Assembly: GCA_964580235.1 (NCBI GenBank)
Contig: CAZOJY010000040.1
Coordinates: forward strand, 1 to 26,655
Direction of reading: 5' to 3'
DNA length: 26,655 nt
Source of the DNA: G020348385 sp964580235
Lineage (GTDB): Bacteria > Acidobacteriota > Aminicenantia > Aminicenantales > Aminicenantaceae
Part shown: positions 7,366-14,473 of the stretch, one piece after another
Position numbering within the stretch: the first letter of the stretch is position 1
Layout: the number at the start of each line of letters is the position of its first letter
Notes under the pieces: generated by a model
The model's input: only the letters and a program-made list of their open reading frames with translations
What the model was told of the DNA's origin: nothing
The model's database searches: none
Position numbers and translations under genes: made by a program

Positions 7366-8801
7366 CTTACTCCATCTTTGGTGTCTTCGAGCACAAAACC
7401 CTGTTCCATAAGCTCGTCCCGGATTTTATCCGCCAATGCATAATTTTTTTGCTGCCGTGCTTTTTCTCTTTCGTTTATTCTATTTTCAATCTCTTCAGGC
7501 AGAGATTGCTCCTCGAACTTGACATCAACTTCTGGCCCAACTTCTGCCCTCTCATTCACGCTGATGCCGGGGGGAAAACTCACGATGCGCAATACCTTAT
7601 TGATCGAAGCGATAGCCTTTATGACATTTTTTGCATCCGTCTTCAGGATTTTGTTCTGGGCAGTTAAAATGTTTACCTTTTTGATCATTTCGAATACAGC
7701 GGTCAGACTGGATGAAAAATTCAAATCATCACTTAAAGCCTGGATGAATTTTTGTCTCATCTCATTGACAAGAGCCAAGACTTCTGAGGTTTCTCCCTCT
7801 TCAAGTGACAAACTTCCCAGCTGCGATACAAATTCGTTGATACGGTCCAGGGATGACTTGGCTTGATTGAGAGCCGCGAATGTGAAATTCAGCATTTTGC
7901 GGTAATGCGTCGAAAGGAGGAGAAGCCGTAGGGCCATAGGATCGGCATTATAGCTATCGATCAACTCTTCCAAGGTGATGATATTTCCCCTGGATTTTGA
8001 CATCTTCTGTCCATCCCGAATCAGATGCTGACAGTGGAGCCAGTAATTCACAAATTTTTTCCCTGTGGCAGCCTCAGACTGGGCGATCTCGTTTTCATGG
8101 TGGGGAAAGATATTATCCACGCCGCCGCAATGGATGTCAAAAGAATCCCCTAAATATTTGGCACTCATGACCGAACATTCGATGTGCCAGCCTGGTCGGC
8201 CCGGGCCTATTTCTGTCTCCCAATAAACTTCTCCTTCTTTTCTGGCTTTCCAGAGAGCAAAGTCGTGCACGCTTTCTTTTTCATATTCATCTGAATCGAT
8301 TCTAACACCTGATTTTAGTTCTTTTTGGTTAATGTTGGACAGTTTTCCGTAATCTTTGAATTTAGAAATATCAAAGTAATAACTTCCCTCTTTTTGGTAG
8401 GCATACCCTTTTTCATACAAAACTTTCACCATATCAGCCATTTCCCGGACGTTCTCTGTGGCCCGCGGATAATAATCCGCTCTGGCGATTTTGAGTGTAT
8501 CTAAACCAGCAAAAAAAGCCTTGGTGTATTTTTGGGTGTATTCTGCAAGCGATAATCCTTTTGCGTTTGCTCCTTTTATTGTTTTGTCATCCACATCGGT
8601 GATATTCATCACATGGATAACTTTAAAGCCCATGAACCGCAGAAATCTTTTCAATAAGTCTTCAAACATGTAGGCGCGGTAATTTCCTATGTGAGCAAAG
8701 TCATACACTGTGGGGCCGCAAGTGTACAGCTTGACGATTTCTTTTTGGATTGGCTGAAAAGTTTCAACCTCCCCGCTTAAAGAGTTAAAAAATCGAATCA
8801 T
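7344..8801 (-). CDS. cysS: Cysteinyl-tRNA synthetase
   Basis: A 485-residue class I aminoacyl-tRNA synthetase that charges tRNA-Cys in the cytoplasm. The HIGH-type motif is AHIGN near 36-40, preceded by TCGPTVYD, whose cysteine is a zinc ligand. Further zinc ligands are the cysteine in WHIECSVMS and the histidine pair in FPHHENEIAQ. The KMSKS loop appears intact as KMSKSRGN near 270. The C-terminal part has the helical DALR-type anticodon region and the usual final KDGVRWK segment. Length is slightly over the common 460-470. No Shine-Dalgarno precedes the ATG, and the promoter found upstream would start RNA almost at the ATG, so the message may be leaderless. It shares its transcript with yraN. 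Confidence 0.97.
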   Translation of the reverse strand: MIRFFNSLSGEVETFQPIQKEIVKLYTCGPTVYDFAHIGNYRAYMFEDLLKRFLRFMGFKVIHVMNITDVDDKTIKGANAKGLSLAEYTQKYTKAFFAGLDTLKIARADYYPRATENVREMADMVKVLYEKGYAYQKEGSYYFDISKFKDYGKLSNINQKELKSGVRIDSDEYEKESVHDFALWKARKEGEVYWETEIGPGRPGWHIECSVMSAKYLGDSFDIHCGGVDNIFPHHENEIAQSEAATGKKFVNYWLHCQHLIRDGQKMSKSRGNIITLEELIDSYNADPMALRLLLLSTHYRKMLNFTFAALNQAKSSLDRINEFVSQLGSLSLEEGETSEVLALVNEMRQKFIQALSDDLNFSSSLTAVFEMIKKVNILTAQNKILKTDAKNVIKAIASINKVLRIVSFPPGISVNERAEVGPEVDVKFEEQSLPEEIENRINEREKARQQKNYALADKIRDELMEQGFVLEDTKDGVRWKIIKK

Positions 8802-8809
8802 GATTAAAT

Positions 8810-8838
8810 ATTATTAAGCTTCTTGCTATCAGAGTCAA
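8810..8838 (-). promoter_or_regulatory. Promoter of cysS-yraN
   Basis: On the minus strand TTGACT (8838-8833) and AATAAT (8815-8810) are 17 bases apart, each a 5-of-6 match to consensus. Transcription would begin about 8803-8801, at or within two bases of the cysS ATG, which agrees with the missing Shine-Dalgarno. Confidence 0.6.
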
Positions 8839-8969
8839 TCGTTTGGTCCACACTATTTCCAATTTATGCCAAAACCAATATTTTAAGCTCTGCTTCCATG
8901 AAGGTTTTTCGCTAAGCGGTTCTTTTTACTCGAAATTACCTGACAATGACAAGGAGAACGTTCCATGAA

Positions 8970-8998
8970 TTGACGGCATTTATCAATTATGCAATAAT
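8970..8998 (+). promoter_or_regulatory. Promoter of the lysine-ketoglutarate reductase gene
   Basis: TTGACG (8970-8975) and AATAAT (8993-8998), 17 bases apart, are each 5-of-6 matches. The predicted RNA start near 9005 lies after the GTG at 9001, which argues for the ATG at 9025 as the true start. Between this and the cysS promoter the divergent gap shows nothing else firm. Confidence 0.6.
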
Positions 8999-9024
8999 TT
9001 GTGTTAGAGAAGGGAATCTTATTG

Positions 9025-10338
9025 ATGAAAGTCCGGATCGGCATACGAAGAGAAGACAAAAATCCCTGGGAAAGACGGGTTCCCCTTATCCCTTCTCATG
9101 CGAGAGAAATCATCCAGAAATATCCTCTGGAATTATGGATGCAGCCTTCGTCCATTCGAATTTTTGCAGATCAGGACTTTATAATGGAAGGAGTGAATAT
9201 TGAGGAGGATCTTTCTTCCTGTTCTGTTGTTTTTGCAGTTAAAGAAATCGCTCTTGATTTTTTTTCCCCTGGCAAGATATACATGTTCTTTTCTCACACG
9301 ATAAAAGGACAGCCATACAATATGCCTATGCTGAAAAAGATGATGGATTTGGGATGCACACTTATAGATTATGAGAGAGTGATGGATGAGAAAGGGCAGC
9401 GGCTGGTGTTTTTTGGAACCCAGGCCGGGCAGGCCGGAATGATCGACACGTTTTGGGCGTTCGGACAGAGGCTGAAAACTTTAGGGACGGGCAGTCCTTT
9501 CGAAGAAGTTCGGCTGGCCCATCAATATGGAAGTCTAGTGGATGCCCAAGAAAATATAAAAAAGTTGGGATGGCGTATCCGAGAAATGGGGGTCGATCCT
9601 TCTCTTGTCCCTTTAATATTCGGTTTCACTGGTTATGGGCGTGTCTCTCAAGGAGCGCAGGAAATTTTTGATCTCCTTCCAGCGGAAGAAATATCGCCCG
9701 GAGAGCTTGAATTTTTTTATCATAATAAAAATTATGCGTCCAACAGAGTTTATAAAGTTATATTTAAAGAGGAACATATGGTGAGGCCTCGCTCTTCTTC
9801 TCGGCACTTCGAACTCAAGGATTACTACGATCATCCAGAAAGATACCAGTCGATTTTTGAATCCTACATTCCATTTCTATCTGCCTTGGTGAACTGCGTT
9901 TATTGGGCGCCTCCCTATCCTCACTTTTTAACGAAAGAATACCTGAGCAAACTGTGGAGAAGGGATCGTTCTCCACGCATAAAGGTTATCGGCGATATCT
10001 CATGCGATATAGAGGGGGCAATCGAATGCACATTGCATGCAACCAATCCTGGTGAGCCTGTTTATGTGTACGACCCCATCGAAAACAAAGCGAGGAATGG
10101 GATACAAGGGAGAGGAGTAGTTGTCATGGCGACTGATAACTTGCCAGCTGAGTTGTCCCTTGAATCATCGCTTTTTTTCTCTAATGCACTGTCTCCTCTG
10201 GTGCCTGCGATTGCCCTGGCTGACTATTCGGGCCATTTTAAAGATTGTGATCTTCCATATCCGGTAAAAAAAGCTGTTATTCTTTATAAGGGAAGATTGA
10301 CTCCTGAATATGAATACATGAAAGAATTTATAACTTGA
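9025..10338 (+). CDS. Lysine-ketoglutarate reductase (saccharopine-forming), stand-alone LKR/LOR protein
   Basis: A 437-residue protein that closely follows the N-terminal half of animal and plant LKR/SDH (AASS), which condenses L-lysine with 2-oxoglutarate to saccharopine using NADPH. Recalled AASS blocks found in order are IGIRREDKNPWERRVPL at the start, FFSHTIKGQPYNM, LIDYERVMDEKGQRLVFFG, AGQAGMID, the VFGFTGYGRVSQGAQ-like stretch here as IFGFTGYGRVSQGAQEIF, the HPERY block and the late IGDISCDIEGAIE and DNLPAEL blocks. This is the alanine-dehydrogenase/PNT-like fold plus the LOR/SDH conserved region. The ATG at 9025 follows GAGAAGGG (9007-9014) and lies after the predicted RNA start, whereas the GTG at 9001 does not. 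The matching dehydrogenase half is encoded 157 bases downstream as a separate gene. Direction of use (breakdown) is inferred from the family. Confidence 0.88.
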   Translation: MKVRIGIRREDKNPWERRVPLIPSHAREIIQKYPLELWMQPSSIRIFADQDFIMEGVNIEEDLSSCSVVFAVKEIALDFFSPGKIYMFFSHTIKGQPYNMPMLKKMMDLGCTLIDYERVMDEKGQRLVFFGTQAGQAGMIDTFWAFGQRLKTLGTGSPFEEVRLAHQYGSLVDAQENIKKLGWRIREMGVDPSLVPLIFGFTGYGRVSQGAQEIFDLLPAEEISPGELEFFYHNKNYASNRVYKVIFKEEHMVRPRSSSRHFELKDYYDHPERYQSIFESYIPFLSALVNCVYWAPPYPHFLTKEYLSKLWRRDRSPRIKVIGDISCDIEGAIECTLHATNPGEPVYVYDPIENKARNGIQGRGVVVMATDNLPAELSLESSLFFSNALSPLVPAIALADYSGHFKDCDLPYPVKKAVILYKGRLTPEYEYMKEFIT

Positions 10339-10436
10339 ATTATTGATAAAAATGGCCATGAGTGTAATAAGATTTTTCTTGAAAAGTTTTTTCAGCAATG
10401 TCAGTATAACCTCCTGATATTGTTGAAGCAAAAAAA

Positions 10437-10462
10437 GCATTGTCATTTTTTATGAAGAATGC
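10437..10462 (+). promoter_or_regulatory. Hairpin in the leader of the saccharopine dehydrogenase gene
   Basis: GCATT (10437-10441) and TCAT (10443-10446) pair with ATGA (10452-10455) and AATGC (10458-10462) around a five-T loop, giving a nine-pair stem with a small asymmetric bulge. It lies about 21 bases before the Shine-Dalgarno AGGAG (10484-10488). It has no trailing T run, so it is not a usual terminator; an expression-tuning or processing element between the two lysine genes is possible. Confidence 0.3.
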
Positions 10463-10495
10463 AGGCTTAATGATTATTAACTTAGGAGTATCATC

Positions 10496-11824
10496 ATGAA
10501 AAAAATCTTAATACTTGGAGCAGGACTTGTGGCTAAACCCTTGGTCCGATATCTCCTCGATCACCCAGATTTTGAGGTGAAGGTTGCCAGCCGGACAGTC
10601 AGCAAAGCCGCAAAACTTATCAACAACCATCCCAATGGCACGGCAAAAGAATTGAATCTCAAGAATGAAGAAAGTTTAAGAGAGGAAGTGGCTGATGCAG
10701 ATCTGGTGATCAGCATGGTTCCCTATTCCTTCCATCCCAAGGTGGCGAAATACTGTATCGATTTTCAAAAGCAGATGGTCACCACATCTTATGTCAGTGA
10801 AATCATGAAGAATCTTGATGCCGAAGCGAAAAAGGCGGGTGTGATCATTCTCAATGAAGTCGGGCTTGATCCGGGAATAGACCACATGGAAGCTATGAGG
10901 ATTATCCATGAAGTGGAAGAAAAAGGAGGCGAGATAACAAGTTTCACTTCCTATTGTGGAGGATTGCCTGCACCAGAAGCCAATACAAATCCATTCGGAT
11001 ATAAATTTTCCTGGAGCCCGATAGGTGTCCTGCTGGCCGGGAAAAACTCAGCCCAGTATTTCCTCGAAGGGCAGCAAATTTTCATTCCATCCGAGAATCT
11101 TTTTGAAAATTTCAAAATTATTTCTATCGAAGGGCTTGGGGATTTTGAAGCTTATCCAAACAGAAATTCTTTGCCTTATAAGGATCTTTATAATATTCCA
11201 TCAGTGCGCACCATGCTTCGGGGAACTTTGAGAAATCTGGGTTGGTGTCAAACTATGAAAAAAATGGTAGACCTGGGACTTTTAGACGAAGAGAAAAAGG
11301 ATTGGACAGGGATGACCTGTGCGGATTTTCTGAGAACATTGTTGGGTGAATCAACTGGGGTTGACCTGAAGAGATCTCTTGCGGCCAGGCTGGATCTGGA
11401 TGAAAATGCAGAAGTCATCAGGCGTATGGAATGGCTGGGACTCCTCGATGATAATCCTCTTCCTGTCGAGAAAAGTTCGGCATTGGAGGTGTTAGGTGCC
11501 AAAATGTTAGAGAAACTTCAATACCAGGAAGGAGAGAGGGATATGATTATCCTTCAGCACACGTTCCTGGCCTCTTATCCAGATGGGAAAAAAGAGAAGA
11601 TCACTTCAACTCTTGTGGATTATGGGATCCCGGGAGGAGATTCTTCGATGGCGCGCACCGTTGGATTACCGGCCGCCATAGGAGCCAAGCTCATACTCGA
11701 AGGCAAAATCCAGGAGCCGGGCGTCCACATCCCTGTCACGCCGGCAATCTATGCTCCGATTCTTGAAGAACTCAAGGAAAAAGAGATTTCGTTCACAGAA
11801 AAAAAAGAGTGGATCGAGGACTGA
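10496..11824 (+). CDS. Saccharopine dehydrogenase (glutamate-forming), stand-alone SDH protein
   Basis: A 442-residue protein matching the C-terminal half of AASS, which oxidises saccharopine with NAD+ to glutamate and 2-aminoadipate semialdehyde. The N-terminal Rossmann motif is ILILGAGLVAKPLVRYL (4-20). Further blocks shared with AASS are DLVISMVPYSFHPKVAKYC near 71-89, the GLDPGIDHMEAM block near 121-132, SYCGGLPAPEANTNPFGYKF near 151-170, and the late GYPNR-like YPNRNSLPY and RTVGLPAAIGAKL blocks. Length equals the AASS domain, with no fusion. It has its own Shine-Dalgarno AGGAG seven bases before the ATG and follows the reductase gene by 157 bases, so the two enzymes of the saccharopine lysine route are adjacent but unfused. 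Substrate assignment rests on the pairing and the AASS-like sequence. Confidence 0.9.
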   Translation: MKKILILGAGLVAKPLVRYLLDHPDFEVKVASRTVSKAAKLINNHPNGTAKELNLKNEESLREEVADADLVISMVPYSFHPKVAKYCIDFQKQMVTTSYVSEIMKNLDAEAKKAGVIILNEVGLDPGIDHMEAMRIIHEVEEKGGEITSFTSYCGGLPAPEANTNPFGYKFSWSPIGVLLAGKNSAQYFLEGQQIFIPSENLFENFKIISIEGLGDFEAYPNRNSLPYKDLYNIPSVRTMLRGTLRNLGWCQTMKKMVDLGLLDEEKKDWTGMTCADFLRTLLGESTGVDLKRSLAARLDLDENAEVIRRMEWLGLLDDNPLPVEKSSALEVLGAKMLEKLQYQEGERDMIILQHTFLASYPDGKKEKITSTLVDYGIPGGDSSMARTVGLPAAIGAKLILEGKIQEPGVHIPVTPAIYAPILEELKEKEISFTEKKEWIED

Positions 11825-11844
11825 TAAGCGATTCTGCTTTTTTT

Positions 11845-11849
11845 AGGAG
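11845..11849 (+). promoter_or_regulatory. Shine-Dalgarno that fixes the TTG start of the MEMO gene
   Basis: AGGAG lies seven bases before the TTG at 11857. The GTG at 11809 has no such site and lies inside the preceding gene. Confidence 0.7.
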
Positions 11850-11856
11850 AGTTTCA

Positions 11857-12663
11857 TTGAAAAGAAAACCGAGTGTGGCCGGCTATTTTTATCCGCATGA
11901 TTCCGATTCTCTCAGATCCATGATTCAAGAAATGGTGGATCCTCAAGCGAATAAAAAAAAAGCAATAGGCGTGATTTCACCCCATGCGGGATATGTTTAC
12001 TCGGGGAAAGTCGCTGGGAGCGTGTTCTCATCTGTTGTTTTGCCCGAGAATTTCGTAATAATGGGGCCTAATCACCAAGATGTATCCACCAGGATTTCCC
12101 TCATGAAAGACGGAGTATGGGAAACTCCGTTGGGGGATGTTTCGATTAACACTACTCTGGCTGATCTAATCACGAACCAATCTGATATTCTAAAAGAGAG
12201 TGCAAAAAGCCACTCCACTGAACACTCCTTGGAAGTCCAATTGCCTTTTATCCAGTATCTGAAAAAGAACGTCTCGTTTGTCCCAATTTGTATTGCTTAT
12301 TTTGCCACATATGATGACCTTGAAGAGCTGGGCAGGGCCATCTCGGGGGCAATCCGAGGGTACGGCAAAGATGTGTTAATTATTGCCAGCACAGACATGA
12401 GTCACTATGTGAGTCAAGAAGTTGCAAAGGAGAAAGACTTTCATGCTATCGGAAAAATTCTCAAATTGGATGCTCGAGGTCTTTATGATGTCGTTAAAGG
12501 AGAGAACATCAATATGTGTGGTTACCAGCCCGTTGCCGCCGCCATAATCGCATCGAAGCAGCTCGAAGCAAAAAAAGCCGAACTCATAAAATATCAGACA
12601 TCAGGAGACATATCCGGAGACTTTTCCAAAGTTGTCGGATATGCAGGAATTCGCATTATCTGA
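11857..12663 (+). CDS. amrB: MEMO-family protein (AmmeMemoRadiSam system protein B)
   Basis: A 268-residue MEMO homologue, structurally related to class III extradiol dioxygenases; human MEMO1 binds metal, and the bacterial role is not known. Conserved blocks are KPSVAGYFYP at the start, ISPHAGYVYSGKVAGSV near 45-61 with the first metal-type histidine, MGPNHQD near 70-76, HSTEHSLEVQLPFIQYL near 120, IIASTDMSHYV near 180, and MCGYQPVAAAI near 220 with the cysteine that corresponds to the human metal-site cysteine. The TTG start gives the family's usual N-terminus and has an AGGAG site; the in-frame GTG at 11809 would add 16 unmatched residues. It lies 32 bases after the saccharopine dehydrogenase gene. 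Its usual partners, the AMMECR1 protein and the radical SAM protein, are not in the window. Confidence 0.9.
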   Translation: MKRKPSVAGYFYPHDSDSLRSMIQEMVDPQANKKKAIGVISPHAGYVYSGKVAGSVFSSVVLPENFVIMGPNHQDVSTRISLMKDGVWETPLGDVSINTTLADLITNQSDILKESAKSHSTEHSLEVQLPFIQYLKKNVSFVPICIAYFATYDDLEELGRAISGAIRGYGKDVLIIASTDMSHYVSQEVAKEKDFHAIGKILKLDARGLYDVVKGENINMCGYQPVAAAIIASKQLEAKKAELIKYQTSGDISGDFSKVVGYAGIRII

Positions 12664-12762
12664 CAAGAATTCCCATCAAGATTGTCTTTTCCCCTATGAT
12701 ATAGGAATTCGATATGCCCGAATGATATGTATTAATTTCAGGGGGAAGAAGTGAAATCGCAT

Positions 12763-12791
12763 TTGAAATTTTTAATGATTAATGCTATATA
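12763..12791 (+). promoter_or_regulatory. Candidate promoter of the hrcA-grpE-dnaK-dnaJ operon
   Basis: TTGAAA (12763-12768, 5 of 6) is followed after 17 bases by TATATA (12786-12791); TATATT at 12788-12793 is an alternative. RNA would start near 12798, just before the Shine-Dalgarno GGAG (12799-12802). No CIRCE inverted repeat (TTAGCACTC-type arms nine bases apart) was found in 12664-12809. Confidence 0.4.
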
Positions 12792-12809
12792 TTTTTGCGG
12801 AGTATCTAG

Positions 12810-13853
12810 TTGAAAAAGGCACTGCTAAGAGAAAAAGATGTTCGGATTCTTTATCTTATCGTGGAGCACTATCTTATGGAAGGAAAGCCCATAAGCTCAG
12901 GTCATATTTCCCAAAAGATGGATCGTCCTATCTCTTCTGCCACTGTGAGAAACGTCATGGCCAAGCTGGAGAAGCTCGGATATCTTCATCAGCCTCACAC
13001 ATCGGCAGGCCGCGTTCCTACAGATAAAGGCTTGAGACTTTATGTCAACCACTTGTTTGAAGAAGCCATCTATGCTGAGAAGCCCATAGATTTGCAAACA
13101 GAAGATTTTTATCGGAGAAGGGGGGATTTCCATTCATTATTAGATAATGTCTCTCATATCTTATCCGAATATTCAAATAATCTGGGTTTCGTTCTTTCCC
13201 CAAAAGTTTCCATTGTTAATTTCTATCATCTCCGCTTTATTAAGGTGTCAGAAGAAAAAATCATGGTTATTTTGATCACGACTTTTAACCTCGTTCTCAC
13301 AGAAATCGTGCAAACAAAGAGTTATTTCACTCAAGTCGAACTCGACAGAGCCTCCCGTTATATCAATGAAAACTTCCGGGGGAAAAATTTGTTGTATGTC
13401 CGGGATCTTCTTTTACGAGAAATCCCAACATATAAAATAAAATATGAAAGCATTATCCGGAAACTCATTTCTCTTCTGAAAACCTATTTCCTTCAAGAGG
13501 AACAAAACAGCCAGATATTTATCCAAGGAACCTCGAAGCTCTTGGAGAAGCCCGAGCTTTTTGCCGCAGAAAGCCTGAAATCATTGTTCCAAAAATTCGA
13601 AGAAAAAGCCAGATTAACCAAGCTTCTTTCTGATGTTATCAGTTTGGATCGCGTAAAAGTTCTAATTGGATCGGAGTTCAGTTTACCGGATATCTCAGAT
13701 TGTTCACTTATCCTTTCCCATTATGGATATGACCGACAGGTTTTGGGATCCTTGGGAATAATCGGGCCAAAACGGATTCCCTACCGGAGAATAATTCCAT
13801 TGGTAGATCGTGTAGCAAAAAAATTGAGCGAAACGATAAGTTTTTCTCAATAG
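12810..13853 (+). CDS. hrcA: Heat-inducible transcription repressor HrcA
   Basis: A 347-residue HrcA, the repressor that binds CIRCE operators and needs GroEL for activity. The winged-helix DNA-binding part is at about 1-85, with PISSGHISQKMDRPISSATVRN-like residues (helix-turn-helix near 30-51) followed by the hallmark QPHTSAGRVPTDKGLRLYVN (residues about 62-81). The C-terminal end has the family block IGSE (near 287), DCSLI, GIIGPKRIPYRRIIPLVD and the final helix. Length is normal. It begins with TTG seven bases after GGAG. As first gene of hrcA-grpE-dnaK-dnaJ it is in the standard operon place, nine bases before grpE. What is odd is that no CIRCE operator is visible upstream, so autoregulation may act through another site or only on operons elsewhere. 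Confidence 0.95.
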   Translation: MKKALLREKDVRILYLIVEHYLMEGKPISSGHISQKMDRPISSATVRNVMAKLEKLGYLHQPHTSAGRVPTDKGLRLYVNHLFEEAIYAEKPIDLQTEDFYRRRGDFHSLLDNVSHILSEYSNNLGFVLSPKVSIVNFYHLRFIKVSEEKIMVILITTFNLVLTEIVQTKSYFTQVELDRASRYINENFRGKNLLYVRDLLLREIPTYKIKYESIIRKLISLLKTYFLQEEQNSQIFIQGTSKLLEKPELFAAESLKSLFQKFEEKARLTKLLSDVISLDRVKVLIGSEFSLPDISDCSLILSHYGYDRQVLGSLGIIGPKRIPYRRIIPLVDRVAKKLSETISFSQ

Positions 13854-13862
13854 GGAGGAGAA

Positions 13863-14471
13863 ATGCCAGAAAAGTCCAAAATTGAAAAAGATAAGGATGA
13901 AGACCGGGTTGAAATCGAATATATCACCGAGAGAAAAAAAAGCGCAAAAGGATTAAGCCAAAAAAGAGAACAGACTAAATCTCTGAAAAATCGACTAAAA
14001 AAGAAAGATACTGAAATAAAACGCCTCAAGAAAAAATTTGAAGAGCTGCAGGAAGATTTTTTGCGGAATGCGGCTGAAATGGAAAATCTCAGGAAGAGAC
14101 TCGAAAGAGAGAAGGCCGATTACTTGCGATATGCTTTGAACGAGCACCTAAAAGAACTTCTTGGAGTTATGGACAACTTTGAAAGAGCTCTTGAGAGTCA
14201 AGATCAAGATGAAGAAGGAAGCTTTCGTCAGGGTGTTGAAATGATATATAAACAGCTCTACGACCTGTTGCTCAAGCAGGGCGTGAAACAGATCGAAATC
14301 GAAGAAAATAGATATGATCCCCATCTGCACCAGGCTTTTCTCACCGAAGAGTCTGACCAGGTGACAGAGCTTCAAGTAGCAGAAGAATTGCAAAAAGGGT
14401 ACACCATTCATGACCGTCTCTTGCGACCCAGCCTGGTAAAAGTATATATTCCAAAGAAAGAAGAAAAATAA
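13863..14471 (+). CDS. grpE: GrpE, nucleotide exchange factor of DnaK
   Basis: A 202-residue GrpE, which releases ADP from DnaK. The first 80 residues are highly charged, rich in K and E, and form the long coiled-coil dimer stalk. The head domain has the family signature: the NRYDPHLHQAF block near 151-161 and VAEELQKGYTIHDRLLRPS near 172-190, ending in VKVYIP. GGGAGG (13853-13858) precedes the ATG by four bases and overlaps the hrcA stop. dnaK follows after only two bases. Nothing is missing, although its partner in this operon is a shortened DnaK; GrpE's N-terminal stalk is known to touch the DnaK substrate-binding region, so the pairing deserves attention. Confidence 0.95.
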   Translation: MPEKSKIEKDKDEDRVEIEYITERKKSAKGLSQKREQTKSLKNRLKKKDTEIKRLKKKFEELQEDFLRNAAEMENLRKRLEREKADYLRYALNEHLKELLGVMDNFERALESQDQDEEGSFRQGVEMIYKQLYDLLLKQGVKQIEIEENRYDPHLHQAFLTEESDQVTELQVAEELQKGYTIHDRLLRPSLVKVYIPKKEEK

Positions 14472-14473
14472 TT

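Noticed and set aside
7176..7667. 163-codon plus-strand frame opposite yraN and cysS
   Set aside because: Both antisense genes are clearly real; this frame has biased, domain-free composition.
9001..9024. GTG at 9001 as the reductase start
   Set aside because: It would precede the predicted RNA start and has no ribosome site, while ATG 9025 gives the family N-terminus.
8946..9203. Small plus-strand gene in the divergent gap, with AAGGAG before an ATG at 8965
   Set aside because: The frame from 8946 runs into the reductase gene as a shadow frame, and the ATG after AAGGAG meets a stop after one codon.
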